A stretch of DNA of 64,000 nucleotides from Amycolatopsis jejuensis (lineage in GTDB: Bacteria; Actinomycetota; Actinomycetes; Mycobacteriales; Pseudonocardiaceae): NCBI RefSeq assembly GCF_000717335.1, contig NZ_JNYZ01000012.1:62001-126000 (forward strand), written 5' to 3'. The notes under the pieces are model-generated. The model ran no database searches. It was not told the DNA's origin and worked only from the letters and a program-made list of their open reading frames with translations. Positions within the stretch are counted from its first letter, which is position 1. Each line of letters opens with the position of its first letter. Positions 8,709 to 16,784 of this stretch are shown here, in pieces. The position numbers were made by a program, and so were the translations under genes.

Positions 8709-9556
8709 GTCGCTTGTCTGCTTGGGGTTTTTGTGAGTGCCATTTTGTCTGCAACTGCCGACACTCTGGGCGCGATGGGTGGGGCCTGAACGCCACGACT
8801 GAGTGATCTCCGGCTCGCGTCCACTGGGCATCTGGGGCTTTCAGAGACCGCTGCCTCCATTGGTCCCAATAGCCACACCCGTCCGAACACCTGCGGACGC
8901 TGGCAACCCGCCACGGTGTTGCGAGTGCTGGTGTCGGGCCGCTCAGCGGGGTACGCGGTGTCTGCAGCTGCAGACACCGCCGCGGCTGGTTGGTGCCTAT
9001 CTGCTCTGGCGCAGCCGTTGGTCGCCATGTCCGCTTTGCCGCGTGGCGTCTGCGTTCGCTCCGGACTAGCCCCTGCCCCGGCTGCGGCGCGGTTGCCCGG
9101 TGTCTGGTTCTGTGTCGCTTCGGCTGCGTTTCCCTCCGGATTGGCCGTTTGTCGCCACCTTCGGCGCCGTTGCCCTGGTATCTGGTCCGCTTCTCTCGGT
9201 CCGGCCGCTGCCGTCACCTCGGGCGCGGCCGCCCATACCGAATTGGCTCTGCCCTGCTTCGCCGCCTTCGGTGCAGCTGCCTGATTGTTGCCGCCGTCCG
9301 CGCGGCAGCCTGATTGTTGCGGCCTTCCGTGCGGCTGCCTGATTCGTTGCGTCAACCTGGCTGTTGCCGTCACCTGCGACTTCCGGGGCACAGTTCGCTT
9401 TTGTCGTGCCCCCGCCTTTGGCTCGTGGCTGCCCAGCGCCTATCCGTTCCGCTCCCGGGTTAGCCGCTGCCCCGCCGCCGGTACAACCAGCCCGACCCTC
9501 CTCCCCGCTCGGCCTTCCCCTCGCCCATCGGCTGTCTGCAACTGCCGACAACCCCA
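8709..9556. repeat. non-coding gap with degenerate repeats
   Basis: I see no credible gene here. Open frames on both strands are low-complexity (Gln/Ala/Arg-rich) and match no family I know. The DNA is built of degenerate units with recurring ggcTGCCTGATTGTTGC and CTTCGGCGCC-like words. A ~29-bp imperfect tandem repeat occupies 9276-9353 (copies at 9276, 9305 and a partial one at 9334). An 18-mer TGTCTGCAACTGCCGACA occurs at 8746 and again at 9533. Confidence 0.6.
8955..8980. promoter_or_regulatory. perfect 26-bp palindrome
   Basis: Each half reads GCGGTGTCTGCAG. Its centre (TGTCTGCAGCTGCAGACA) resembles the 18-mers at 8746-8763 and 9533-9550. It could be an operator or a cruciform-forming site; there is no neighbouring regulator to assign. 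Confidence 0.45.
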
Positions 9557-9592
9557 GAGTTGTCCACAACTCCAGCTCCCTGTGGACAACTC
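9557..9592. promoter_or_regulatory. inverted pair of DnaA-box-like sites upstream of SGNH gene
   Basis: Two 12-bp perfect inverted arms, GAGTTGTCCACA (9557-9568) and TGTGGACAACTC (9581-9592), are 12 bp apart. Each contains TTGTCCACA, the high-GC actinobacterial form of the DnaA box. The pair ends 45 bp before the hydrolase ATG. It may be a DnaA-responsive control site or simply an operator or hairpin. Confidence 0.5.
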
Positions 9593-9637
9593 CCTCGATC
9601 GCCAGGATTTGTCGGTGCCCGTCGCTAGTGTCGGGGC

Positions 9638-10387
9638 ATGGCTGTTTTCCGGTTTTTCCTCCTCTTCCTGCTGGCTCCCGTGCTGGTCGTGCAGGCGGTC
9701 CGGGTCCGGCGGGCGACTCCGCGGCTTCCCGGGGCCGCCGGGCCGACCGAGGGCACTGTCGGCACGGGCGGGCAGTTGCGGCTGACCGTGATCGGTGAGT
9801 CCACTGTGGACGGTGTCGGCGCGGGCACCCACGCCGAGGCACTCACCGGGCAGCTCGCGACAGTCCTCGCGGGAAAACAGCCCGGCCGGGAGGTGCGGTG
9901 GCAGGCGCTCGGTACCACCGGCGCGTCGGCGCGGGATGTGCTGCACGAGCTCGTCCCGCGAATACGGCCGCCCGACGTGGTGGTCGTCGTCCTCGGGGTC
10001 AACGACACCCTCGAGCTGCACTCCGCCGCCCGCTACCGGCGGAATCTGCTGGCGATCGTCGTCGAGGTGCAGCGGCGGGTCGGGCAGGTCCCGATTCTGC
10101 TGGCGGGGGTGCCGCCGCTCGGGAGCTTTCCGTCGTTGCCGAGGCCGTTGCGGGATGTCCTGGGCGCCCGCGCCGCCGCGCTCGACCGGGCCGCGCGCAC
10201 GCTCACCCGGCTGCCGAGGGTCACGCACGTCCCGCTCGTGCCCGGGCTGCTGCACGACGGCATGTTCGCGAGCGATGGGTTCCATCCCGGCCCGGCCGGT
10301 TACCGGGAGTGGGCCGCCGCGTTGGCGGAGGGCTTACCGGCCGTCACGGACCGTCGGCATCCGGGGGAGGTGGGGCTGACTTCCTGA
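9638..10387 (+). CDS. SGNH/GDSL-family hydrolase, membrane-anchored or secreted
   Basis: 249 residues. An N-terminal hydrophobic segment (MAVFRFFLLFLLAPVLVVQAV) acts as signal or anchor. Block I is GESTVDG, where Glu replaces the usual Asp in GDS and Ser is the nucleophile, near residue 53. Block III is GVND near 125, and block V DGFHPG near 225 carries the catalytic Asp and His. The fold is a lysophospholipase/acetyl-esterase type; the real ester substrate is unknown. The gene stands alone behind the DnaA-box-like pair. Confidence 0.88.
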   Translation: MAVFRFFLLFLLAPVLVVQAVRVRRATPRLPGAAGPTEGTVGTGGQLRLTVIGESTVDGVGAGTHAEALTGQLATVLAGKQPGREVRWQALGTTGASARDVLHELVPRIRPPDVVVVVLGVNDTLELHSAARYRRNLLAIVVEVQRRVGQVPILLAGVPPLGSFPSLPRPLRDVLGARAAALDRAARTLTRLPRVTHVPLVPGLLHDGMFASDGFHPGPAGYREWAAALAEGLPAVTDRRHPGEVGLTS

Positions 10388-10488
10388 CCAGCGGATTCGA
10401 AAAACTCCCAAAAACTTCTGCGCTCCGTGTATCTGGGTGCACCCTGGTTGCGTCCTATGGGGCGAACCGAGGGAAAGGGAGATCCAAG

Positions 10489-10632
10489 ATGCCTGCCGAA
10501 GAGAAGGAAGAGCGTAAGCCGGGTAGCACCATCCCGCCGGTCAGCACGGGCTCCGCGCCGCACGTGCCAGGCGGAGGCGCCCAGCCCGACGGCAACCACG
10601 AGCCCTTCGACGACCCTGCCACGAAGAAGTAG
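10489..10632 (+). CDS. very small hydrophilic protein, function unknown
   Basis: 47 residues, MPAEEKEERKPGSTIPPVST onward, ending DPATKK. It has a good purine-rich ribosome site (GGGAAAGGGAG) and an upstream stretch that is AT-richer than its surroundings. It is charged and Pro/Gly-rich, so probably unstructured. Similar short proteins are common in actinobacteria, but I cannot name a family. The ribosome site and codon choice are the only evidence. Confidence 0.5.
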   Translation: MPAEEKEERKPGSTIPPVSTGSAPHVPGGGAQPDGNHEPFDDPATKK

Positions 10633-10639
10633 CCAAGAC

Positions 10640-11597
10640 GGGCGGTGCCCGGGAGCCGAGGGGGCTGCCGGACGCCGTCGGCCGGGCGGGTTCGGGGAGG
10701 GAGCCGTCCGGCTGGGCCTGAAGGGGAGCAGGCCCAAGAGGGGGAGGGGAGTATCGGTCGGCGCGGGCACACCACTCGCGCCGACCGGTGCGCACCCACC
10801 CCCACCGGCACTCGGTGAGCTGACCGGCCCCAGGGTCGATCAGCTCACCGGGGCAACCGGCGACGTACTTGGCAACGGCGATGTGCCGGGGGCGGTCGGC
10901 GTGCCTGGTGACTGGCGGCCTGCTTGGCGACCGGCGACCGGTGGTGTGTTTGGCGACGGCGGCGTGCCCGGGCGGTCGGCTGCTTGGTGACTGGCGGCGT
11001 GCCCGGCGACGGCGGCGTGCTTGGTGACTGGCGGTATGCCGGGGGCGGTCGGCGCTCCTGGTGACCGACGCTGTGCCTGGCGACCGTGACATACCGGCGC
11101 GAGTAGGCGCTGCCTGGTCCGGACTGGACCCGATCGGGTGCACTTTGACCCGCCCGGGCTGGTCAGGTCTCGCCTGCCTGGTCTTGGCCACGTCGGTGGA
11201 CTTTGTCCTGGTCGAGCGGCTCTGGCCAGACGAGCGGACCGGCCGGTGGGTTCGTCGGGGGCTCACCGGAGATCCGGCACGGGCGCCCGGCGAAACGTCG
11301 GTGCGTCGTCGGCGGCTGAGCAAAGAGCAGCCCCCGTCGGTTGTCAAGAAGTAACTCACCCAGCGAAGACAGAGATCGATGTATCCCAGCGCTCCTTGCC
11401 TGCTCCTCAACAGCGACAACACCACTAACAAGACAACCAACAACAGGGCAGACCCCCTGCCCCCAGGCACCCTCGTCCGCTCCACTCGAAGACCACCCAC
11501 CGCCCCGGGGATTCACGCTCCATCCGGGACTCGACCGCAGACCTGGCACGTGACGGCGGCACCCGCGGTGCCGACACGGACCGGGGGTCTGCCGCCC
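10640..11597. repeat. gap with ~18-20-bp degenerate tandem array (10858-11090)
   Basis: From about 10858 to 11090 the sequence repeats units such as GGCGTGCTTGGTGACTGGC and GGCGACGGCGGCGTGCCC in many variants. The remainder, 11091-11597, has weak open frames (for example 11061-11354) with mediocre codon bias that I do not accept as genes. The promoter of the sigma-factor operon should lie near the 3' end. Confidence 0.55.
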
Positions 11598-11630
11598 ATG
11601 TCAACCCACCTCCGGAGTGAGGCAGCTACG

Positions 11631-12236
11631 GTGACCGACGTGCACACCACCGAGGTAGACCCGCCATGGGAAGGCCTGACCGGCGCCGACCTGCATGCCG
11701 CCTGTATGGCTGCGGCGCGGGACGGGGACCGGCGCGCCATGGCGAGACTCGTCGACGAGCTCACGCCACTCGTGTGGCACGTCGCGCGCGCGAACGGGCT
11801 TGACCGGCAGGTCGCCGAGGACGTGGTGCAGACGGTGTGGCTCGCCCTCTTCAGTCAGCTCGCGAAGCTGCGCGACCCGCGCGCGCTCGCTGCCTGGCTC
11901 ATCACCACCACGCGCCGCGAGGCGACCCGGCCTTACGGGCGGCGGACGCAACCCGTCCCGCTCAGTGACGAGGTCGCTGCCACACTCGAGAGCACCCAGC
12001 CTGCACCTGAGGAGGAAGCCGTCCGCGCGGACCGGGATCGACGGGTCTGGCGCGCCTTCCTCCGGTTGCCTGCCCGCTGCCAGGAGTTGCTGCGGCTCAC
12101 CGTCCTCGCCGGGCGGGCCGAGTACCGCGCGGTTGCCGAGGCCATGCAGATGCCGCGCGGCAGCGTCGGGCCCACCCGGGGCCGCTGCCTCGACTCGATG
12201 CGCGATCTGCTCGCAGGAGAAGGGGGTGGCCGGTGA
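11631..12236 (+). CDS. ECF-like sigma-70 factor
   Basis: 201 residues from the GTG at 11631, which has GGAGTGAGG 8 bases upstream; an ATG at 11598 would add 11 residues. Region 2 is visible as DRQVAEDVVQTVWLALFSQL and DPRALAAWLITTTRREATR. Region 4 is LPARCQELLRLTVLAG, then YRAVAEAMQMPRGSVGPTRG with the DNA-binding helix. It has the size and domain order of an ECF sigma factor without extra domains. Its stop overlaps the GTG of the next gene by 4 bp, so the two are translationally coupled, and a TPR-CHAT gene follows. Sigma-dependent transcription is probably controlled by these two partners. Confidence 0.88.
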   Translation: MTDVHTTEVDPPWEGLTGADLHAACMAAARDGDRRAMARLVDELTPLVWHVARANGLDRQVAEDVVQTVWLALFSQLAKLRDPRALAAWLITTTRREATRPYGRRTQPVPLSDEVAATLESTQPAPEEEAVRADRDRRVWRAFLRLPARCQELLRLTVLAGRAEYRAVAEAMQMPRGSVGPTRGRCLDSMRDLLAGEGGGR

Positions 12237-12709
12237 GCGACCACAAGGGACACGGCCAAGCACTGCCGGACGACGAGACGCTCATGGCGGATCTCGGCCG
12301 CTTCCTCGACGAGCTCGACCCGCCACCGGAAGATCTGGTGCAGCGGGTCCAGTTCGCGCTCGAGCTCGAGAACCTCGACGTCGAGGTCGCGCGCTGGGAA
12401 CGGCTCGACGAGCTGGCCGGCGTCCGCAGCACGGCCACCGGCACCATCACGTTCACCGTCAGCGACCTGACCGTGATGATCAACCTGACCAAGATCGGGA
12501 AGGTGCACCGGATCGACGGCTGGCTCGCGCCCGCGGGTGAGTATGAGGTCGAGGTCCGGGTGGCCGACGAGGGCACGTTCGCGACGACCACCGACGAGGG
12601 CGGCCGGTTCGTGCTCGACCGGGTGCCCTGCGGGACCACGCAGATCCTCGTGCACCTCGGGTCGGGCCCGCACCGCCGCACCGTCGTCACGCCCACCGTC
12701 GTGCTCTGA
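12233..12709 (+). CDS. sigma-factor partner with Ig-like/carboxypeptidase-regulatory-like domain
   Basis: 158 residues starting at a GTG in a GTGA overlap with the sigma gene. The N-terminal ~70 residues are acidic and helical (LPDDETLMADLGRFLDELD, then VQRVQFALELENLDVEVARW). The C-terminal ~90 residues are beta-rich (TGTITFTVSDLTVMINLTK, then FVLDRVPCGTTQILVHLG), as in carboxypeptidase-regulatory-like sandwich domains. There is no zinc-binding HxxxCxxC motif of classical anti-sigma factors. Position between a sigma factor and a CHAT protease suggests a sigma-binding regulator that the protease might cleave; that role is inference. Confidence 0.75.
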   Translation: MSDHKGHGQALPDDETLMADLGRFLDELDPPPEDLVQRVQFALELENLDVEVARWERLDELAGVRSTATGTITFTVSDLTVMINLTKIGKVHRIDGWLAPAGEYEVEVRVADEGTFATTTDEGGRFVLDRVPCGTTQILVHLGSGPHRRTVVTPTVVL

Positions 12710-12762
12710 GAAACCCGGACGGACGTTATGGAGAGTGGCGGAGGTGTGCTCCCATAGAGTCC

Positions 12763-15354
12763 GTGTCCGCGCCGCCTGTCCGAGATCGGTTGATCGCGGC
12801 GGCGGCCGATCTGTACGTGCGCGGTCGTGCGGCCGCGTTCGACCAGCGGCCCGGCGCCGCCGTGCGGTCGTTCCGCAGTGCGCTCATGCGGCTGGAGCGC
12901 GTCGCCGAACCCACTGACGAGCACCGGGAACTGCAGGTCCGCGTGCTGGTGAGCCTCGGCGCGGCCGAAGCGGAGGTCACGTCCACCGAGGCCGGGCTCG
13001 CGCATCTCGCGACCGCGAAACGGATTCGCGACCAGCTTCCGGAGAACCACGCGGTCCGCGAGCTGGGGCTGCTGGTCACGGTCCAGCGCGCCGTGGTGCT
13101 GATGCGGGCAGGCCGGTTCGCGGAGTCGCTGGCGGTGCACGACGCCGTGGTACCCGGGATCGAGGCCGAGTTCGACGACGAGCGCCTCGCCCTCGTCCGC
13201 ACCCTCAACAACCGCGCCCTCGTGCACATGGCGCTCAACCAGCCGGACGCCGCGCAGGCCGATCTGGAGCGCGCGCTCCTGCTCGCGCGGGAAAACGGGC
13301 ATACCCGGCTCGAGGGCAAAATCCGGCAGAACCTCGGCGACCACGCGCAGCTCGTCGGCGACGTCCCGCTGGCCTTGTCCAGTTACGAGCAGGCGGCCCG
13401 CATTCTCGTCACCGAATCGCCAGGTTCACTGCCGCTGATCCGGCTGGACCAGGCCCGCGCGCTGCTCACCGCCGGTCTCGCCGACGAGGCCGCGCGGCAC
13501 CTCGACGAGGCATTGCCGGAACTGCGCGCCGACGGTTCCGGACAGAACATCGCCGAAGCCGAGGTCGCCCGTGCTGCGGCGGCGTTGCTGGAAGGCGACT
13601 TCGCGCTGGCGCGGAAGTTCGCGTCCGATGCGCGGCGCCGCTTCCTCCGCCGTGGCAACCGGACCTGGGCCGAGATCGCCGGTCTCTCGCGGCTTCGCGC
13701 CGAAGCGCAGCAGGTGCTGTCCACTCCCGGCGGACGGTCCACCTCGCGCTTGCCCGCCGAACTCGTCGCGCTCGCCGAGCGGCTGGGCGCGCTGGGTTTG
13801 CGGGACGAGGCCGCGGTCGCCCGGCTGTTCGCCGTCCGATTGCTGATCCGCCGAACCGAAATCGCCGAGGCGACGCTCGTTTTCACGCACGTACCCGGCC
13901 CGCGCGCGACCACGCCGATCGACCACCGGATGCTGTTCCGGCTGTGCCGCGCGGAGCTGGCGGTCGCCGAGGACCGGCCGCGGGCGGCGCTCGCACAGGC
14001 CCGCGCCGGGCTGCGGGAGCTCGGCACGATCCGCGACCGCATGGGCGGCCTCGACCTGGTGTGCGGCACGGCCGTGCACGGCGAGGAACTCGGTCGCCTG
14101 GCAATGCGGCTCGTGCTGCGACGCGCGCGGCGTAATGCAGCAGGCGCACGGCGGATGTTCGCCTGGCTGGAGCGCACGCGCGCGCAGGTCTACCGGTACG
14201 AACCGCTGCCGGTGATCGAGGATCCCGTGCTGGCCAAGCACATCAACGAAATGCGGCACGTACAGCGCACCATCCAGCGTGCTCGGCTCGAGGGCGAGCC
14301 GGTGAAGGCGTTGGAGCAGCGGTACACCGCGCTGCAGCGCGAGGCGAGCCGGCTCGGCTGGTACACGAGCCAGTGGGGTCGCCCGCGTCCGGTCGCGACG
14401 CCGGACGAGGTCGTCGCCGCCCTCGGGGACCGCGTGCTGGTGAGCCTGGTGCCGTACAACAGCCAGCTGTACTCGCTGGTCGTTGACCGTGGCACGTTCC
14501 GGCTGCTGAAGCTGGGTCCGCTGGACGACATCGTCGAGACCGCCACCCAGCTCCACGCCGACCTCGACGCCCTTGCGCCGGACCACCTGCCGCCGATGCT
14601 CGCCGACACGGTGTCGGCGTCCGCACGCCGCCGTGCCGACAAGCTCGACGCGCTGATTTCCGCATCCCTGGTCAAAACTCTCGACGACCGCGAGCTGGTG
14701 ATCGTCCCGATCGGACAGCTGTACGCGATGCCGTGGGGCGCGTTGCCGTCGCTGCGCGGGCATCCGGTGTCGATCGCGCCGTCGGCCACCGCGTGGATCA
14801 CGGCGAAACGTCCGGCGGAGGACGGTCCGGTGCTGCTGGCCGGCGGCCCCGGCGTGCCCGGCGCGGTCGGCGAGGTGAGCAAGCTGCGCTCGGTGTACCC
14901 GGACGCGCAGCTGGTCGAAGGCGACGACGCCACCAGCTCCACCGTCCTGACCGCACTCGACGGCACCCGTCTCGCGCACCTCGTCGCACACGGCGCGCAT
15001 GAGCCGGCGAACGCGCTGTTCTCGCGCGTCGAACTCGTCGACGGTCCGCTGTTCGCCCACGAAACCACCCGGCTCGCGAACCCGCCGGAACGCGTGGTGC
15101 TGGCCGCCTGCGAACTCGCGATGAGCCACATCCGGCCGGGCGAGGAAGCGCTGGGCTTCGCCGGAACGCTCCTGGCGAGCGGCTCGCGGACGGTGATCGG
15201 CGCGGTCGCGCGCGTCGGCGACCGGGCCGCCGCGGACACGATGGCCGACCTGCACCGCCGGCTCGCCGAGGGCACGTCACCCGCGCTGGCGCTCGCGGAG
15301 GCCATCGCAGTGGACCCGATGCGGCGACCGTTCGTCTGCCTCGGCGCGGGCTGA
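12763..15354 (+). CDS. TPR-CHAT domain protein, caspase-like protease candidate
   Basis: 863 residues from the GTG at 12763. Residues about 15-480 are an Ala/Leu/Arg-rich alpha-solenoid with TPR-like pairs (NNRALVHMALNQPDAAQADLERAL; YEQAARIL). The C-terminal CHAT domain holds the dyad: His743 in HLVAHGAHE and Cys783 in VVLAACELAMS. CHAT proteases belong to the caspase/separase clan, and TPR repeats usually bind the trigger or substrate. The gene lies 53 bp after the sigma-partner gene and is likely part of the operon. The layout recalls type III-E systems, where TPR-CHAT (Csx29) cleaves Csx30 and frees a sigma factor; no CRISPR is present here. Confidence 0.88.
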   Translation: MSAPPVRDRLIAAAADLYVRGRAAAFDQRPGAAVRSFRSALMRLERVAEPTDEHRELQVRVLVSLGAAEAEVTSTEAGLAHLATAKRIRDQLPENHAVRELGLLVTVQRAVVLMRAGRFAESLAVHDAVVPGIEAEFDDERLALVRTLNNRALVHMALNQPDAAQADLERALLLARENGHTRLEGKIRQNLGDHAQLVGDVPLALSSYEQAARILVTESPGSLPLIRLDQARALLTAGLADEAARHLDEALPELRADGSGQNIAEAEVARAAAALLEGDFALARKFASDARRRFLRRGNRTWAEIAGLSRLRAEAQQVLSTPGGRSTSRLPAELVALAERLGALGLRDEAAVARLFAVRLLIRRTEIAEATLVFTHVPGPRATTPIDHRMLFRLCRAELAVAEDRPRAALAQARAGLRELGTIRDRMGGLDLVCGTAVHGEELGRLAMRLVLRRARRNAAGARRMFAWLERTRAQVYRYEPLPVIEDPVLAKHINEMRHVQRTIQRARLEGEPVKALEQRYTALQREASRLGWYTSQWGRPRPVATPDEVVAALGDRVLVSLVPYNSQLYSLVVDRGTFRLLKLGPLDDIVETATQLHADLDALAPDHLPPMLADTVSASARRRADKLDALISASLVKTLDDRELVIVPIGQLYAMPWGALPSLRGHPVSIAPSATAWITAKRPAEDGPVLLAGGPGVPGAVGEVSKLRSVYPDAQLVEGDDATSSTVLTALDGTRLAHLVAHGAHEPANALFSRVELVDGPLFAHETTRLANPPERVVLAACELAMSHIRPGEEALGFAGTLLASGSRTVIGAVARVGDRAAADTMADLHRRLAEGTSPALALAEAIAVDPMRRPFVCLGAG

Positions 15355-15447
15355 CCTCAGCCCATGCTGAGCTCGGCCCAGGCTGACCTCGGCCCAAGTT
15401 GAGCTCGACCCATACTGACCTCGACCAACGCCGAGCTCAGCCCAGGA
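15352..15447. repeat. six-copy 16-bp tandem repeat between convergent genes
   Basis: Units such as TGACCTCAGCCCATGC, TGAGCTCGGCCCAGGC and TGACCTCGGCCCAAGT follow each other at 16-bp spacing. The first unit begins at the TGA stop of the CHAT gene and the last contains the stop of the convergent deacetylase gene. Confidence 0.8.
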
Positions 15448-16201
15448 AATCCGCCAGCGGCACCGGGGTCAGGCCGTCCTTTTTGGCCTGTGCGATGAAC
15501 GCCTCGTAGTCTTCCTTGAACGTCTTGCGGAAGTGCATCAGCACGATGTCGCCGGGACGGAGGCGGTCGCCGCTCTGGAACTGGACGTGTCCGTCGTTCA
15601 CCGCGGCGCTCCACAGCACCGCTACGCGCATTCCGCACAACGCCGCGGCTTTCAGGGTGTTTTCGTCATAGATCCCGAATGGCGGGCGGAACAACGTGGG
15701 CCGCACGCCGAGGGATTGCTGGTAAGCGTCCGCGTTGTCGCAGATTTCCTTTTGCTGGAAGGCCAGCGGTTTGCCCTTGAGGTTCGGGTGGTTCACCGTG
15801 TGGTCACCGAGCACGGATCCGGTCGACTCCAGGATCGCCTTGAAATACGCTTCGTGTCCCTTCACGTACCGATTGTTGAGGAACAGCACCGGATGTCCGC
15901 CGGACTGCTGGATCAGGCTCTGCGCGGCGGGGTCCCGGACCGCGCCGTCGTCCATCGTGATGAACACGTACGGCTTGTCGGTGTGGATGCGGCGGACCAC
16001 GCCGACCTTGCCGTCCTTGATCTCGGGTGCCTTCTGCTGCACGGTGCCGAACGGGTACGGCGCATTCGGGGCAGGCGGTTTTACCGCCCCTGGCGCGGGA
16101 TTCGGCTGCCCCGGCGGCTCGCTCGACGGCGGGGGCGGGCTCGAACACGCGCTCAACGCGAGCAGTGCCGCCAGTACCCCCACGAGCAAGCGCTTCGCCA
16201 T
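15437..16201 (-). CDS. polysaccharide deacetylase lipoprotein (NodB fold)
   Basis: 254 residues. An N-terminal lipobox (LLALSAC, Cys19) follows a hydrophobic signal, then comes a Pro-rich linker (SSPPPPSSEPPGQPNPAPG). The NodB domain shows TMDDGA (metal-binding Asp pair, normally TFDDG), HTVNH (H-x3-H metal ligands), RPPFG, and a terminal DIVLMHF. It probably removes acetyl groups from peptidoglycan or another cell-surface glycan outside the membrane. The last codons lie inside the 16-bp tandem repeat shared with the CHAT gene end. Confidence 0.9.
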   Translation of the reverse strand: MAKRLLVGVLAALLALSACSSPPPPSSEPPGQPNPAPGAVKPPAPNAPYPFGTVQQKAPEIKDGKVGVVRRIHTDKPYVFITMDDGAVRDPAAQSLIQQSGGHPVLFLNNRYVKGHEAYFKAILESTGSVLGDHTVNHPNLKGKPLAFQQKEICDNADAYQQSLGVRPTLFRPPFGIYDENTLKAAALCGMRVAVLWSAAVNDGHVQFQSGDRLRPGDIVLMHFRKTFKEDYEAFIAQAKKDGLTPVPLADFLG

Positions 16202-16285
16202 GCTGCGTCCTCTCCCTCGGGTCCTCCCCGGAGAAAGACGTCTGTACCCCCGGTTTCGTTTACCGTTGTGGCACAGCGCACCGAG

Positions 16286-16732
16286 TCAGCGCCCGTTGTC
16301 GGCCGCTTTGACCAATTGTGCAGCCAAAAACCGGATGACCGTGCGCAACACGACGAGCGCCACCGGACCGGATCCGGGGAAACGCTCGGAAAAACTGCCC
16401 GTCCATCGCAAGTCGGTGCCGCCTTGTGCGTTGGGCGTGAAAGAAACTTCCGCGCGGTAGTCGCGAACGGGCGCGAGGCCGTCGAAGGTGTACACGTGCC
16501 GCCGGTCGGGTTCGTACTCCAGCGTCCGCTCCCGCGCGAGCACCGGCCACAGCCCGACCTCGCGGACCGCGCCCACCCGGCCGTCGTCACCCCGCTCCGC
16601 CCAGCGGGACTGCCACACCAGCGGACGCGCCCAGGTGGACCACCGCGATCCGTCGGTCTCCAGCCGGAACAGCACGGACGGCGCGGCCGTGCTCACCCCG
16701 TGCACCTCGAATGAGTACCTGCGATCCGGCAT
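16286..16732 (-). CDS. SRPBCC (START-like) family protein
   Basis: 148 residues beginning MPDRRYSFEVHGVSTAAPSV. The pattern of a beta hairpin, a WSTWARPLVW segment, a long sheet (DYRAEVSFTPNAQGGTDLRW) and a C-terminal helix (VLRTVIRFLAAQLVKAA) matches the polyketide-cyclase/dehydrase-like PF10604 fold, which binds hydrophobic ligands in a cavity. The M. tuberculosis Rv0910 toxin shares this fold and works with an MT0933-type antitoxin. Such an antitoxin is encoded 2 kb away, but I see no close sequence match to Rv0910. It diverges from the FUSC transporter. Confidence 0.75.
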   Translation of the reverse strand: MPDRRYSFEVHGVSTAAPSVLFRLETDGSRWSTWARPLVWQSRWAERGDDGRVGAVREVGLWPVLARERTLEYEPDRRHVYTFDGLAPVRDYRAEVSFTPNAQGGTDLRWTGSFSERFPGSGPVALVVLRTVIRFLAAQLVKAADNGR

Positions 16733-16784
16733 CGACGCTCCTTACCTGGGAACAGAGTGGATCTCGATACGACAAGATGGACCG

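Noticed and set aside
8705..9842. Long minus-strand open frames (228 and 258 residues) in the first repeat gap
   Set aside because: Low-complexity Gln/Ala/Arg/Gly sequence produced by repeats, no ribosome sites, no recognisable domain, and the second overlaps the SGNH gene.
11061..11354. 97-residue plus-strand frame before the sigma-factor gene
   Set aside because: Starts inside the repeat array, has only mediocre codon bias and no ribosome site; kept as non-coding.
10541..11500. 319-residue minus-strand frame with a hydrophobic start
   Set aside because: It overlaps the small gene and the repeat array, the hydrophobic stretch is isolated, and no family is recognisable.
11631..15354. A genuine type III-E CRISPR (Craspase) locus
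   Set aside because: There is no gRAMP effector, no repeat-spacer array and no cas1/cas2; only the sigma/partner/TPR-CHAT logic is shared.
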